From positions 52,025,847 to 52,089,846 of the forward strand of contig OY755044.1 of the NCBI GenBank assembly GCA_963576565.1: a DNA stretch of 64,000 bases, read 5' to 3'. The notes under the pieces were generated by a model. That model worked only from the letters and a program-made list of their open reading frames with translations. It was not told the origin of the DNA and did no database searches. This DNA is from Aspidapion aeneum (lineage: Eukaryota; Arthropoda; Insecta; Coleoptera; Brentidae). Positions 30,931-39,632 of the stretch are shown here, piece by piece; position 1 is the first letter of the stretch; each line of letters opens with the position of its first letter. The translations under genes and the position numbers were made by a program.

Positions 30931-31829
30931 AATTTTATTTATTTTTTTAATAATATGTATACTAACCACTAAATACCTGGTTGGAAAAGATTGAAAAAAG
31001 TTATAACCAAACAAATAAACAAATATATTATATGAAGTCAAGCTAAATAAAAATGTTTAAACAATTGCCAATGGTAATATCATAAAACGAAAAATCTCGC
31101 GGCAAATTGTCCCCGCGGTGAATCGTCCGCAGCGAATTGTCCCCTACCCACGACATAAAACTATTCTTAAAGGTTTTTCTTTTCACGAACTAAGTTGGTT
31201 TAGATATACTATACTTTAAAAAGTAAAAAAAATACAATTAAAATACTGTGTTTCCTGGAGAAAATACACTTTAGAGATTGTCAAACTTGTTTGATTTTTA
31301 AATTCACGGGTACTAAATTTCACGTTTTTTAGTATTATTTGGCTTAAAAATTGCGCTGATTGACGCTCACGTGTCTGATGACGGGTAAAAGGGCTAATCA
31401 GCGTTGATCTGGCCTGAAAGACAGAAGAGGTGTCGTAGGTGATGGATGGTTTATTTCTTTTTATTTGCAATCGATCTTTTCATTGATCGATATGTATAGC
31501 AGTTTATTTTTCGCCTGCTTTGTTCTAGTTTTTCTCGTATCTCGGTCGATGGCGCTTCTTGCGAGAGTTTTCTCAAGGGTCATATTGCCAAAGCAGTGTT
31601 CTGAGGAGTCACATAAGGACGAAACAGTTAACTGTCAACACTTATTAGGTGTCCATTAGATCTTGGACCACCGTGACGTTAAGCTTTTAAGCTTCCCATG
31701 GAAAAATATGAGAGAAGCAAAGACTCCTTTTTACCCGATTAGCCACGAAACTTGTTTGATTTTCAACGTTCAATATGTTGATTATTCCGCCTTACAAAAA
31801 ATGCACAGCTTTTTATGCCAAACTGTGGA
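30931..31829. other. No gene seen
   Basis: Includes an oddly patterned stretch at 31098-31145 (GCGGCAAATTGTCCCCGCGG then GCGAATTGTCCCC), two or three variants of GCGAATTGTCC. A frame at 31465-31659 has a hydrophobic start but no known domain and no supporting context. Confidence 0.45.
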
Positions 31830-32177
31830 CGACAAAGAATAAGCTAGAAATAAAACTTCGGACTTCCATTGTCTTTATTTATTTTAAACACGACGTTTCG
31901 GTTAGTCAGTATATCTAACCGTTTTCAAGTGTAAACTAAACAATCTAGTATGTAGGCTACTACTTAAATTACTTGGTGTGCAGTCAGGGGTGACGGACCG
32001 TCCCCCTTTTTAATAAAGACGCCTGTTTTCCTTAAGGAGTGGTTTCCATATGATTGGTATGTCCGTGCTTGGTTGACTGAAAACTTCTTTATTCTGCATT
32101 ATAAACTTTCGTTTCCTTATGCAAAACTTTAGCTTCCGACCACTGAATCCTGTGATCATTTGACCATGCATGTTCCG

Positions 32178-32444
32178 CTATACCGGATTTTTTAATATCC
32201 CTAATTGGGCACTTTTTAAATGTTCATTTACTCTAACCTGAAGAGGGCGTTTCGTTTGACCACACTCATACGGGATTTGGTAAATACATTCCTTATTATT
32301 GGAGGGATTTTCTGGTTTTGTTTTAGAGACAAAACTCCTTATCGTATTTCCCGACGAAAATACTGTTTTTATATTATAGTGCTTGGCTATTCGTCTTATG
32401 TTTTCTGAAATCCCTTGAATATATGGAATGCTAATAACACCCAA
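32178..32444 (-). pseudogene. Penelope GIY-YIG endonuclease domain, motif damaged
   Basis: C-terminal nuclease of the Penelope protein. Visible: ECIYQIPYECG, then QTKRPLQVRVNEH, the usual core of this domain (YxIPCxCG, TxRxLxxRxxEH). The short segment that should hold YIG between the Cys-Gly and the Gln-Thr is absent, and the second Cys of IPC is Tyr. The nuclease is therefore probably dead. The residues before ECIYQ (ENPSNNKE) are the normal linker. It follows the RT pieces directly on the same strand. Confidence 0.8.
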
Positions 32445-32477
32445 CGGATTATTACTTTGAGAATTTGTTACATTTGG

Positions 32478-33260
32478 TTAGTTTTTAATTTTAAAGATCG
32501 TTGAGTTTATTAATTTCTCGGAATAACCATTCTGATGTAAGTCCTTTTTAATGTTATTAATTTCTGTGGTTAATTCTTCATTATTACTACAAATATTTAC
32601 GGCTCTTAAATATAAACTTCTTATAACTCCTTGTTTTGTAGCAACAGAATGATTAGACTTAAAACTTAGGTACTGTTCCGTGTGTGTAGGTTTCCTATAT
32701 ACAGTGGTTTGAATGTTTCTGTCTAATCGTTTGACAAGAACATCCAGAAAAGGTAAGGCCCAATCCTTCTCAATTTCCATCTAGATGGTGTAGAAAATTC
32801 TGTAGTTTGTCATCATTTTCCGGCCATATAATAAATGTGTCATCCATATATCGTAGCCAAAGTTTTGGTTTGACTCTTGCTGTGTTAATCGCATGGTCCT
32901 CGAACCACTCCATGTAGATATTTGCTACCACTGGCGAAAGAGACGAACCCATTGGAAGCCCATTATTTTGCGCGTCAAACTTATCTTTCACTTGAAAGTA
33001 ACAGTTACGGAGACAGAGCTCCAACAGATCCATCACCCCCTCCACCGATAGCGTTCTTCTTTCGTGAAGTGTATCAGTTTGTAATTTGCTTTTAATGATA
33101 CTGAGTGACTCATTTATTGGCACGTTGCGTTGGTGTACAGACTTTTTACATCAAAACTTACAAATCTATCGTCGGGATCTAATTCGATCCCTTTTAAAAC
33201 CTCGACAAAATGTTCCGAGTTTTTGACGAAAGATATCTCCCGCCCAGTTTTGCAAAGATA
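32478..33260 (-). pseudogene. Penelope reverse transcriptase, frameshifted
   Basis: RT of a Penelope-like element in at least three frames. The first (about 33260-33125) has NSEHFVEVLKG and FVSFDVKSLYTN, the first catalytic Asp. The second (33123-32770) has NNGLPMGSSLSPVVANIYME and WLRYMDDTFIIW (YMDD catalytic pair). The third (32780-32478) has LPFLDVLVKR and VYRKPTHTEQYL. The first frameshift lies just after YTN, where GCAAC appears duplicated (GCAACGTGCC). The blocks and their order are diagnostic of Penelope rather than LINE RTs. Confidence 0.88.
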
Positions 33261-33303
33261 GAACAAGGTGAAAGCATTTTAAACAATCACAAACATCCAA
33301 GTA

Positions 33304-33374
33304 CCTAATCAGGAATCGAACCCGGAACACCCGTGTGTGAAGCAAATGTTGGTACCACTACGCTACGGATGAGG
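33304..33374 (-). pseudogene. tRNA-Val-like sequence (SINE head or tRNA pseudogene)
   Basis: On the minus strand: GTAGCGTAGTGGT (A box), GCTTCACAC around a CAC anticodon position, and GGGTTCGATTCC (B box). The outer CCTCATC and GATTAGG pair at six of seven positions. The order and spacing match tRNA-Val(CAC). The anticodon stem is poorly paired, so it is unlikely to be a functional tRNA. It abuts the truncated Penelope element. Confidence 0.7.
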
Positions 33375-33637
33375 TGTAGAACTGGAGAAGTTAGGACAAC
33401 TTAAACTTTGCAAAAAGATTTTATGTTTAACAAAATTTTTAACCTTTTACTGAGTAGGTCAAAATTAAAAAAAAAATGCAAATAGGACCTTTTGTGCTTT
33501 CTTTACTTTAGTTTAGATTTCAGATAAGAATTTCGTGTAGATTCGTTTCTTGGTGCAGACTTATCTGAAAACTTGATTTAATTTTACAATAAAGTGGGTA
33601 AATTTAGTTACAATCACGGATCACCAATGATGCAGGC
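33375..33637. other. No gene seen
   Basis: Noncoding flank between the tRNA-like sequence and a small TIR element. Confidence 0.5.
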
Positions 33638-33790
33638 GCGGATCTACGGGAGGAGAAAACGGGAAATCCCCCCGCCCCAAATCTATATTTAATTTTGACA
33701 CAGAATACACTATGCAAAACAGTTTTATGCAATATTTATTATAATATTTCCCCCTCCCTCAAAAAAAGTTCCTAGATCCGCTTCTGAATG
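33638..33790. mobile_element. Small TIR element, GCGCGGATCTA family
   Basis: Left GGCGCGGATCTACGGGAGG; the right end reads CCTAGATCCGCTTCTG. The interior has GGAAATCCCCCCGCCCC and TTTCCCCCTCCCTC. It resembles the elements at 11178 and 29448 in ends and base pattern. Confidence 0.55.
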
Positions 33791-34090
33791 ATGTGGTACA
33801 AATAGGTGTATGTAAGTTCTAATATTACATTTACTAAACAATGCTTGTTATTTTTTAATGTTTTTTTTTGTAGAAAAAAACCATTAAAACGCAATGTAAA
33901 AAAAAACAAAAAACTTTATAGGTTAGGTGACTCTTGGGTTCCTTTTGAGAAAAAAAACTTTGTATGAGTCTTATTGATCTACTTAGATACAGGGTGTTAA
34001 AGATTTCAAAAAATCTCCTCTCTAGATAATGTTTATAAAATTTGGTAGGCACGCACTTTGAATTCATTAAGAGGCATGTTCTAATGTATA
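33791..34090. other. No gene seen
   Basis: AT-rich noncoding DNA with one ACAGGGTGTTAAAG word near 33991. Confidence 0.5.
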
Positions 34091-34189
34091 CAATGAAGCC
34101 TCCTATAAGCGGACACTCACGGTTTCGTCGATTTTGTCCGCTTATTGGAGGTGTCCGCTTATGAGAGAGAACTGCGAAATTTTAATATA

Positions 34190-34300
34190 TATTTATTAAC
34201 AATTTCCGTTGCTCGAGTTTTTCCGATATTAAATTTTTTAGCGATCATTCGTGCTGATAGATGATCCTTCTCCGAAACATTACTTCCATTTATTCACGTA
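34190..34300 (-). pseudogene. Pogo/CENP-B-type helix-turn-helix remnant
   Basis: About 30 codons on the minus strand read SEKDHLSARMIAKKFNIGKT then RATEIVNKY, which resembles the N-terminal HTH of pogo/Tigger transposases and CENP-B-like proteins (R.IA..F.IGK....I). Such domains bind the element's own ends. The frame has no clear start; it ends at the TIR after about ten more residues, so the catalytic DDE part has been lost by deletion. Its position within Tigger-type ends supports the call. Confidence 0.55.
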
Positions 34301-34494
34301 AACTAAGAAGTTTTTGAATAGGCGCTCTATCTATATCTATTACTACCCAACTAAACAATAAAAATAAAACACAGCAGTCCCGCCGAATAAAATATGTTGT
34401 AAATACGACAGAAGTATTTAGTCTCCGCAATAAAAAGGAAAGAGGTAATTTCCCGACTGCACAGTGCGTTGTTGCCAACATACTACATAATATT

Positions 34495-34557
34495 TATGCC
34501 CATGTGGTGCAGCGCTCCGTCCTGTTGTCAGAGGTTCGCGTCCGGTTAAGGGAGGCG
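34495..34557 (+). pseudogene. tRNA-like sequence (possible SINE head)
   Basis: GTGGTGCAGCGCTCCG resembles an A box, and GAGGTTCGCGTCC (34531-34543) a B box, with spacing near that of a tRNA. Pairing of the acceptor and anticodon stems is poor. This could be a tRNA pseudogene, the head of a SINE, or chance. Confidence 0.4.
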
Positions 34558-34889
34558 GAATGGGATAACTGGGCGCCGGGTCAACTGGGCGCCGGGCCCT
34601 CTGGGCACCGGGCCAACTCGGCGCTGGGCCCACTGGGCGTCGGGACAACGCTTGCCGCCAACTGGGTGCCGGGCCAACTCGGCACCGGACTAAAAAAATT
34701 TTTTTTTTTGATAAAATGTGCTGATGAAAAACAAAATATATTATTTATACAAAAACATCTTTAAAAAAGACTTTAGGCAATTTTTTTGAAATTTGCTTTT
34801 GTTAAGTAAAGCTAAATCCATTAAGTCGAGTGTTGAAATTTGGTAGGTGTAGTGTTTGGTAACCTGGTAAGACTACAATTTACGTTCTT

Positions 34890-35395
34890 TATTACAACAA
34901 TGGCGGATCCAAAATGGCGGATTTATTTATTTTTAAACCGATTTGTCTGAAACTTGAAAGTTTGCGGTGTCTGAGATCACTTAATACAGTTTTATCCTTA
35001 AAATTAAAAAATTCAAAATGGCGAATCCAAAATGGCGGATTTTCTTCTTTATTAACCGATTTGTCTCAAACTTGAAGTATTACATTGCTTAAGGTAATTT
35101 AACACAATTTTTTACTCAAACTTAAAAATATCAAAATGGCCGATCCAAAATGGCGGACTTTTTTATTTACTAACCAATTTGTCTCAGACTTGAAATATTA
35201 CATTGCTTAAGGTCATTTAACAAAAATTTTTTCTCAAACTTAAAAAAATCCAAATGGACGATCCAAAATGGCGGACTTTCTTTATTTTTAAACCGATGTG
35301 TCTGAAACTTGAAAGTTTGCAGTACCTGAGAACACTTTATACAGTTTTATCCTCAAACTTAAAAAATTCAAAGCAATGTAATATTTCAAGTTTGA
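34890..35395. repeat. GGCGGA repeat units inside the foldback element
   Basis: Four to five units of ~125 bp in one orientation, each with AAAATGGCGGAT, AACCGATTTGTCT, AAACTTGAAA and CTTAAGGTCATTTAACA or a variant. One inverted unit lies at 36425-36545. This is the same family as 3370 and 30130. Confidence 0.75.
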
Positions 35396-35416
35396 GACAA
35401 ATCGGTGAGTAAATGC

Positions 35417-36407
35417 CGAGGGGTCATCGGCACCCTAAAATTTTGTACAGCGTCCAACAGGACTTGGGTCCTGACGTGTACTGTTGGGTCCTGTTGAGTA
35501 CTGTTGGGTACTGTCGTGTACTGTCGAGTACTGTTGGGTACTGTCGTGTATTGTCGAGTACTGTTGGGTCCTGTCGGTGTACTGTTGAGTACTGTCGTGT
35601 ACTGTCGAGTACTGTTGGGCCTGGCGGTGTACTGTTGGGTCCTGGCGGTGTACTGTTGGGTCCTGTTGAGTACTGTCGTCGTGCCTCGCCCTCAAAAAAC
35701 ATGCGAGCAAAAAAAAAAAGGTCATCATCATCTTTGGGGAACCGCGCCGCGCTCACAAATCTTGCGACCAAAAAAAAAGGTCATCCTGGGGAAGGCCGAT
35801 AGGGCCTTCGCGCGTTTCATCTATGAATGAATGAACCGAACCGCGCCGTAGAAATTTGAACCGCGCCGTCTCCAAAAAAAAAAAAAAAGGTCATCCTGTC
35901 GTTTTGCACCTCCGCCACTGTTTCGGGTAAGAGGGTTGTGCCGAGTACTCTTGGATTCTATCGTGTACTGTTAAGTCCTGTTACGTACTCTCGTGTACTG
36001 TTGGGTACTGTCGTGTACTGTTGGGTCCTGTCGTGTACTGTTGGATCCTGTCGTAGTACTGTCGGGTACTGTTGGGTCCTGTCGTGTACTGTCGAGTACT
36101 GTTGGGTCCTGTCGTGTACTGTCGTGTACTGTCGAGTACTGTTGGATCCTGTCGTAGTACTGTCGGGTACTGTTGGGTCCTGTCGTCTACTGTCGAGTAC
36201 TGTTGGGTCCTGTCGTGTACTGTCGTGTACTGTCGAGTACTGTTGGGTACTGTCGTGTACTGTCGAGTACTGTTGGGTCCTGTCGTGGTACTGTCGAGTA
36301 CTGTTGAGTACTGTCGTGTACTGTCGAGTACTGTTGGATCCTGTCGTGGTACTGTCGGGTACTGTTGTGAAATTTGTACAGTACTGTTGAAAGCTGATGA
36401 CCCCTCG
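35417..36407. mobile_element. TIR element with decamer arrays, copy B (inverted)
   Basis: Same ends as copy A at 17625 (CGAGGGGTCATCGGC and GCTGATGACCCCTCG), in the opposite orientation. The flanking octamers GTAAATGC and GAAAATAC match at six of eight bases, consistent with an old 8-bp duplication. The decamer arrays (35470-35685 and 35935-36385) are longer than in copy A, so unit number has changed since the copies diverged. Long open frames here are by-products of the repeat. Confidence 0.83.
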
Positions 36408-36968
36408 GAAAATACGCTATTTTTAATTTTTTAAATTTGAGGATAAAACTGTATTAAGTGATCTCAGGCCCGGCAAACTTACAAGTTTCAGTCAAATCGG
36501 TTTAAAAATAAAGAAATCCGCCATTTTGGATCCGCCATTGTTCTAATAAAAAACGTAAATTGTAGTGTTACCAAGTTACCAAACAATACACCTACCAAAT
36601 TTCAATACTCGACTTAATGGATTTAGCTTTACTTAACAAAAGCAAATTTCAAAAAAATTGCGTAAAGGATTTTTTAATGATGTTTTTGTATGAAATATAT
36701 CTGTTTTGGTTTTTAACCTGCACACTTTATCAAAAAAAATTTTTTTCGTCCGGCGCCAAGTTGGCCCGGCGCCCAGTTTACCCGGCGCCCAGTTAACGGC
36801 GCCGAGCTTGCGGCGCCCAGTTGAAGGAAGGTTTCAGAATTCTTTAACGAAAAAAAAATGAATGAATTTTACATGTAAAGAAATAGGGAACAGCTTGGTT
36901 CCAACAAATTTGTCCGCCTAAAGGAAGTGTCCGCTTAATAGAGGTATCCACCAGGAGAGGTTTCACTG

Positions 36969-37208
36969 TATAACATTTTTTTTTAACAGTGGCGTTTGTG
37001 CGAGAAGTGTATTTGTTATTTTAAATAACTGTAAACCGGAGTATTCTAAATAAAACTTGATATTGCAAAAATAACTGGATTTTGACAACTGAATGGCAAT
37101 GTATCAACCCTATCAAGTGTGAAATAGTTATTCGTTATTCTGCGTCAAATTTGTCCAAATGTTACGCCAGTATTTGGGTAACTTTGGTACACTAGCGTTT
37201 TTATATGA
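36969..37208. other. Flank of the large gypsy insertion; no gene seen
   Basis: Noncoding. Near 37171 it contains GGTAACTTTGGTACACTAG, and the other flank of the gypsy insertion (60424) has GTGTAACTTTGGTACACC, so the insertion landed between or beside two short related repeats. Confidence 0.5.
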
Positions 37209-37212
37209 ATAT

Positions 37213-37442
37213 TGTTACGGGTTCACTGCAATTTCAAATAAAACTCGCAAACGTCAAAAACGATATGTCAATTTATTTCGACAAGTATGTACAAAAACAC
37301 GCACTTAAAGTTACTAATAACTTGCTGATAAATTACTACTATAATCGGTCCATTAACTTCGTGTTAATATCTCACAACCACTACAGTATGTTATCTGTGA
37401 CTGCTCGATGCTCGACGTCCGGCACTATATATAGGGTCTGCC
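37213..37442 (-). repeat. 3' LTR of degenerate gypsy, outer piece
   Basis: Matches the first part of the intact LTR (59651-59877) with a few substitutions and a small insertion after GGTTCACTG. It ends exactly at the GGGTCTGCC duplication, where the inserted TIR element begins. Confidence 0.9.
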
Positions 37443-37689
37443 CAACGATTATAAACACACGGGATTGCTTATTTCCATTTAACTCTATGTTAGCGTCGCT
37501 CAGCGAGACGAACAGTGTCTGCTTACGTCACCAGCGGACCAGTTGCTTTGTTGGTATTGAGAGTTCGTGTGATTTTGAGGTGTTTTTTACGGTTTTACCT
37601 CCGTTTTTTTGCGTTTTTATATTTATTTGACGGTGTGGTTGACTATTTAGGAGGTAAATCTGAGGGCACGGCAGTGCCTCGCCAAGTTC

Positions 37690-38799
37690 ACGCTCCGTAC
37701 CATCTTTTCTTGAAACATTTCAGCCGATATTTGACCTATCTAAAACTCCATTTCCCAAAAGTACTGAAGTAGTTACGAAATTTCAAAAAACGTCGAAATT
37801 GTCACGCACTCACTCACTCATGTATAGATCATCAAAATTCTACTGTACTTCCAGACATGCTATAAAGCTGAAATTTGGTAGACTGATAGAAATTATGACC
37901 AAACCCCTGGAAAAAAATGAACCGAACCGAACCAAAAAACCCCAAAATTCTAATTTACTTCCTTCCCCTAAACATGTAAAGTTATGTAAAAGTAACATTG
38001 CCCAATACCAGATATGGCAGACTGATAGGAACTATGATAAAACTATAGAAAAAAATTTAAAAACCTCAAAATTATAATTTACTTTCCTCCCCTATAAATG
38101 TAAAGTAATGTAAAAGTAACATTGCCCACTTCCGGACACGCTAAAGAGCTGACCTTTGGAAGGCCGATAGTAACTATCATAAAACTATAGAAAAAAATTA
38201 AAACACCCCAAAATTCTAATTTACTTCTCCCTCCTATAAATGTAGAGTTGTGTAAAAGTAACATTGTCCACTTCCAGAAACGCTCGAGAGCTGAGATTTG
38301 GAAGGCCGATAGGAACTATGATATAACTATAAAAGAAAATTAAAAAACCCCAAAGTTTAATTAAATTCCCTCCCCTATAAATGTAAAGTTATGCAAATTA
38401 GCATTGTCCACTTCCAAAAACGCTAGAGAGCTGAGCTTTGGAAGACTGACAGGAACTATGATAAAACTATAGGAAAAAAATTAAAAACATTAAGATTTCA
38501 ATTTACTTTCCTTCCCTATAAATGTAAAGTTATGTAAAATTAACATTGCCTACTTCCAGGAACACTAGAGAGCTAAGCTTTAGAAGGCTGATAAGAACTA
38601 TGATAAAACCATAGGAAAATATAAAAAAACTCAACATTTTTAATAAGGCATTGCAAAAGTTTTGAACAATATCCCGTATATTTTACTACTTTAAAACTTA
38701 AATGTTATCCAAATCCTTTAAAAAAGCAGTGAAATCATAACAAAAACATTTCATGTAAAAAAAGCCAAGTACGCGAAAGTGGTATTCCGTAAAAAGAAT
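37690..38799 (-). repeat. Satellite-bearing repeat, copy 3 (inverted)
   Basis: The same order as 12470-13600 on the minus strand: TTTCAAGAAAAGATGGTA, a GAGT tract, about six ~135-140 bp units, then AAAGGATTTGGATAACATT and AGTACTTGGCTTTTTTTACA-like sequence. It forms part of the interior of the TIR element and is interrupted by the gypsy at 38800. A short + strand copy of its end (53365-53440) lies beyond the Jockey LINE. Confidence 0.75.
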
Positions 38800-38929
38800 T
38801 GTAGCGTTTTTATTTTCCGCTACAAAGAAAATTTAGAAAACACTTAAAAATAGCCTATTTCTATATTTTCTTTCTTTTAGTAACTTATTTTAACAAATTC
38901 TAATTAAAACATTAATAAAAAAAATTATT

Positions 38930-39003
38930 GTGCTCTTGCTGAGATTTGATCTCGGGCCTGCTGGTTACGAGGCCGATGCGCTGTACCTTGTTCCATTGTG
39001 GCA
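38930..39003 (-). pseudogene. tRNA-like sequence inside the LTR
   Basis: The minus strand reads GGTACAGCGCATCGGCCTCG then TAACCAGCAGGCCCGAGATC and AAATCTCAG. This aligns with the D-arm to T-arm stretch of tRNA-Met/Thr-type molecules (GTTAGCGCGTCGG...GTGAGTTCAAACCTCAC). The anticodon loop is enlarged and the acceptor does not pair, so it is not functional. It is present in both LTRs (second at 47706-47779), so it was captured before the last transposition. Confidence 0.6.
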
Positions 39004-39427
39004 GATAGAAATTTTTTGCTGTTACATTTGGACCGCAGAATAAGAAGCCTTGGGCTATGGAAAACTATAAAAGTTATGAAAATTGACTTTTTTACATAAA
39101 TATTTTTTACTGAAGTTTCACACTTATTGGAAGTCCTCTTTAATATTTAGAAAGTTTTTTCGCCATTTTGTCGTCTATTGGTTGGCACCTTATTTCCATT
39201 AACACATCTGAGTATGAAGGGAATTGTTTATTCGTTGTCTCAGCCGTAGTATCGATCGCAGGGAATGAGTATGCCGCAGGCGCACATTTTCTGGTCCCGT
39301 CCAGAACGGGTGCAAAAATTAGGTCGGCCGATCGATCTTTCCTTTTTCTTCGACATTTTGAACAGCAAACAGCAAAAATTTTTGCAGTGACAAGTGATTT
39401 CATTTTTTGGTGATGAAATTTTAAAAA

Positions 39428-39632
39428 ATGGTAAGTTTACCTTATTAAATCCAAGCTGAAGGATTCTTCTTGTTGTTGAACCAAAAATTTAAGGGTTTTC
39501 TTGAAATTAAGTCCATCTTTTTCCTTGTTACAGAAAAGAAAAGGCAATTTTCCATCATGGCGTTGGCGTGGCCGCTGTAACGTGCTAGTCATAATGGCGT
39601 AAATTTTTGACGGGGCCATAGGATGACAGGGG
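39428..39632 (+). promoter_or_regulatory. Splice-like exon in the LTR
   Basis: AAAATG followed by GTAAGT (donor at 39431), a 103-base gap ending TCCTTGTTACAG (acceptor at 39533), a ~98-base GC-richer segment, then GGGTGAGT (donor near 39632). The ATG joined across the gap opens 23 codons ending at TAA, and the reading is preserved in the 3' LTR. It could serve splicing of the element's leader, or be a captured host exon, or be chance. Confidence 0.4.

Larger units (their letters stand above)
31830..33280 (-). mobile_element. Penelope-like element, 5'-truncated
   Basis: The minus strand carries the RT core, the connecting segment and a C-terminal GIY-YIG-type endonuclease in three frames. Downstream is a 3' region containing CTAACCGAAACGTCGTG and TTGAAAACGGTTAG, words typical of Penelope 3' UTRs. 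The 5' part of the RT is cut off near 33260-33280. Frame changes make the copy inactive. Confidence 0.88.
34568..36832. mobile_element. Foldback element with GGCGCC minisatellite arms
   Basis: The arms are inverted copies of each other. The outer part is a 16-bp minisatellite, AACTGGGCGCCGGGYC (34568-34690 and, inverted, 36751-36832). Next comes ~350 bp of matched sequence including TAAGTAAAGCTAAATCCATT, AATTTGGTAGGTGTA and ATGGCGGATCCAAAATGG. The loop of GGCGGA repeat units is split by the decamer-array element at 35417-36407. No coding sequence is present. Confidence 0.75.
34091..36968. mobile_element. Pogo/Tigger-like element remnant with nested insertions
   Basis: The left end CAATGAAGCCTCCTATAAGC then GGACAC, and the right end reverse-complemented CAGTGAAACCTCTCC, have repeated TCCGCTTAT/AAGCGGACA words, the hallmark of Tigger/pogo termini. 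TA flanks both ends (34089-34090, 36969-36970). Inside are a transposase HTH remnant, a tRNA-like sequence and a foldback element that itself holds a decamer-array element. The rest of the transposase is gone. Confidence 0.7.

Noticed and set aside
35413..36434. Long open frames full of STVGYCRVL-type repeats on both strands
   Set aside because: They are translations of 10-bp tandem units in all frames (10 is not a multiple of 3, so the peptide cycles every 30 bases). There is no domain, start context or conservation beyond the repeat.
37205..37772. Frames of 141 and 85 codons
   Set aside because: They cross the gypsy LTR, its duplication and the TIR of the inserted element, so they cannot be one gene.
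39428..39632. Ribosomal protein gene fragment
   Set aside because: The intron after ATG is suggestive, but the joined frame is only 23 codons and matches no ribosomal protein that I recognise; kept only as a splice-like finding.
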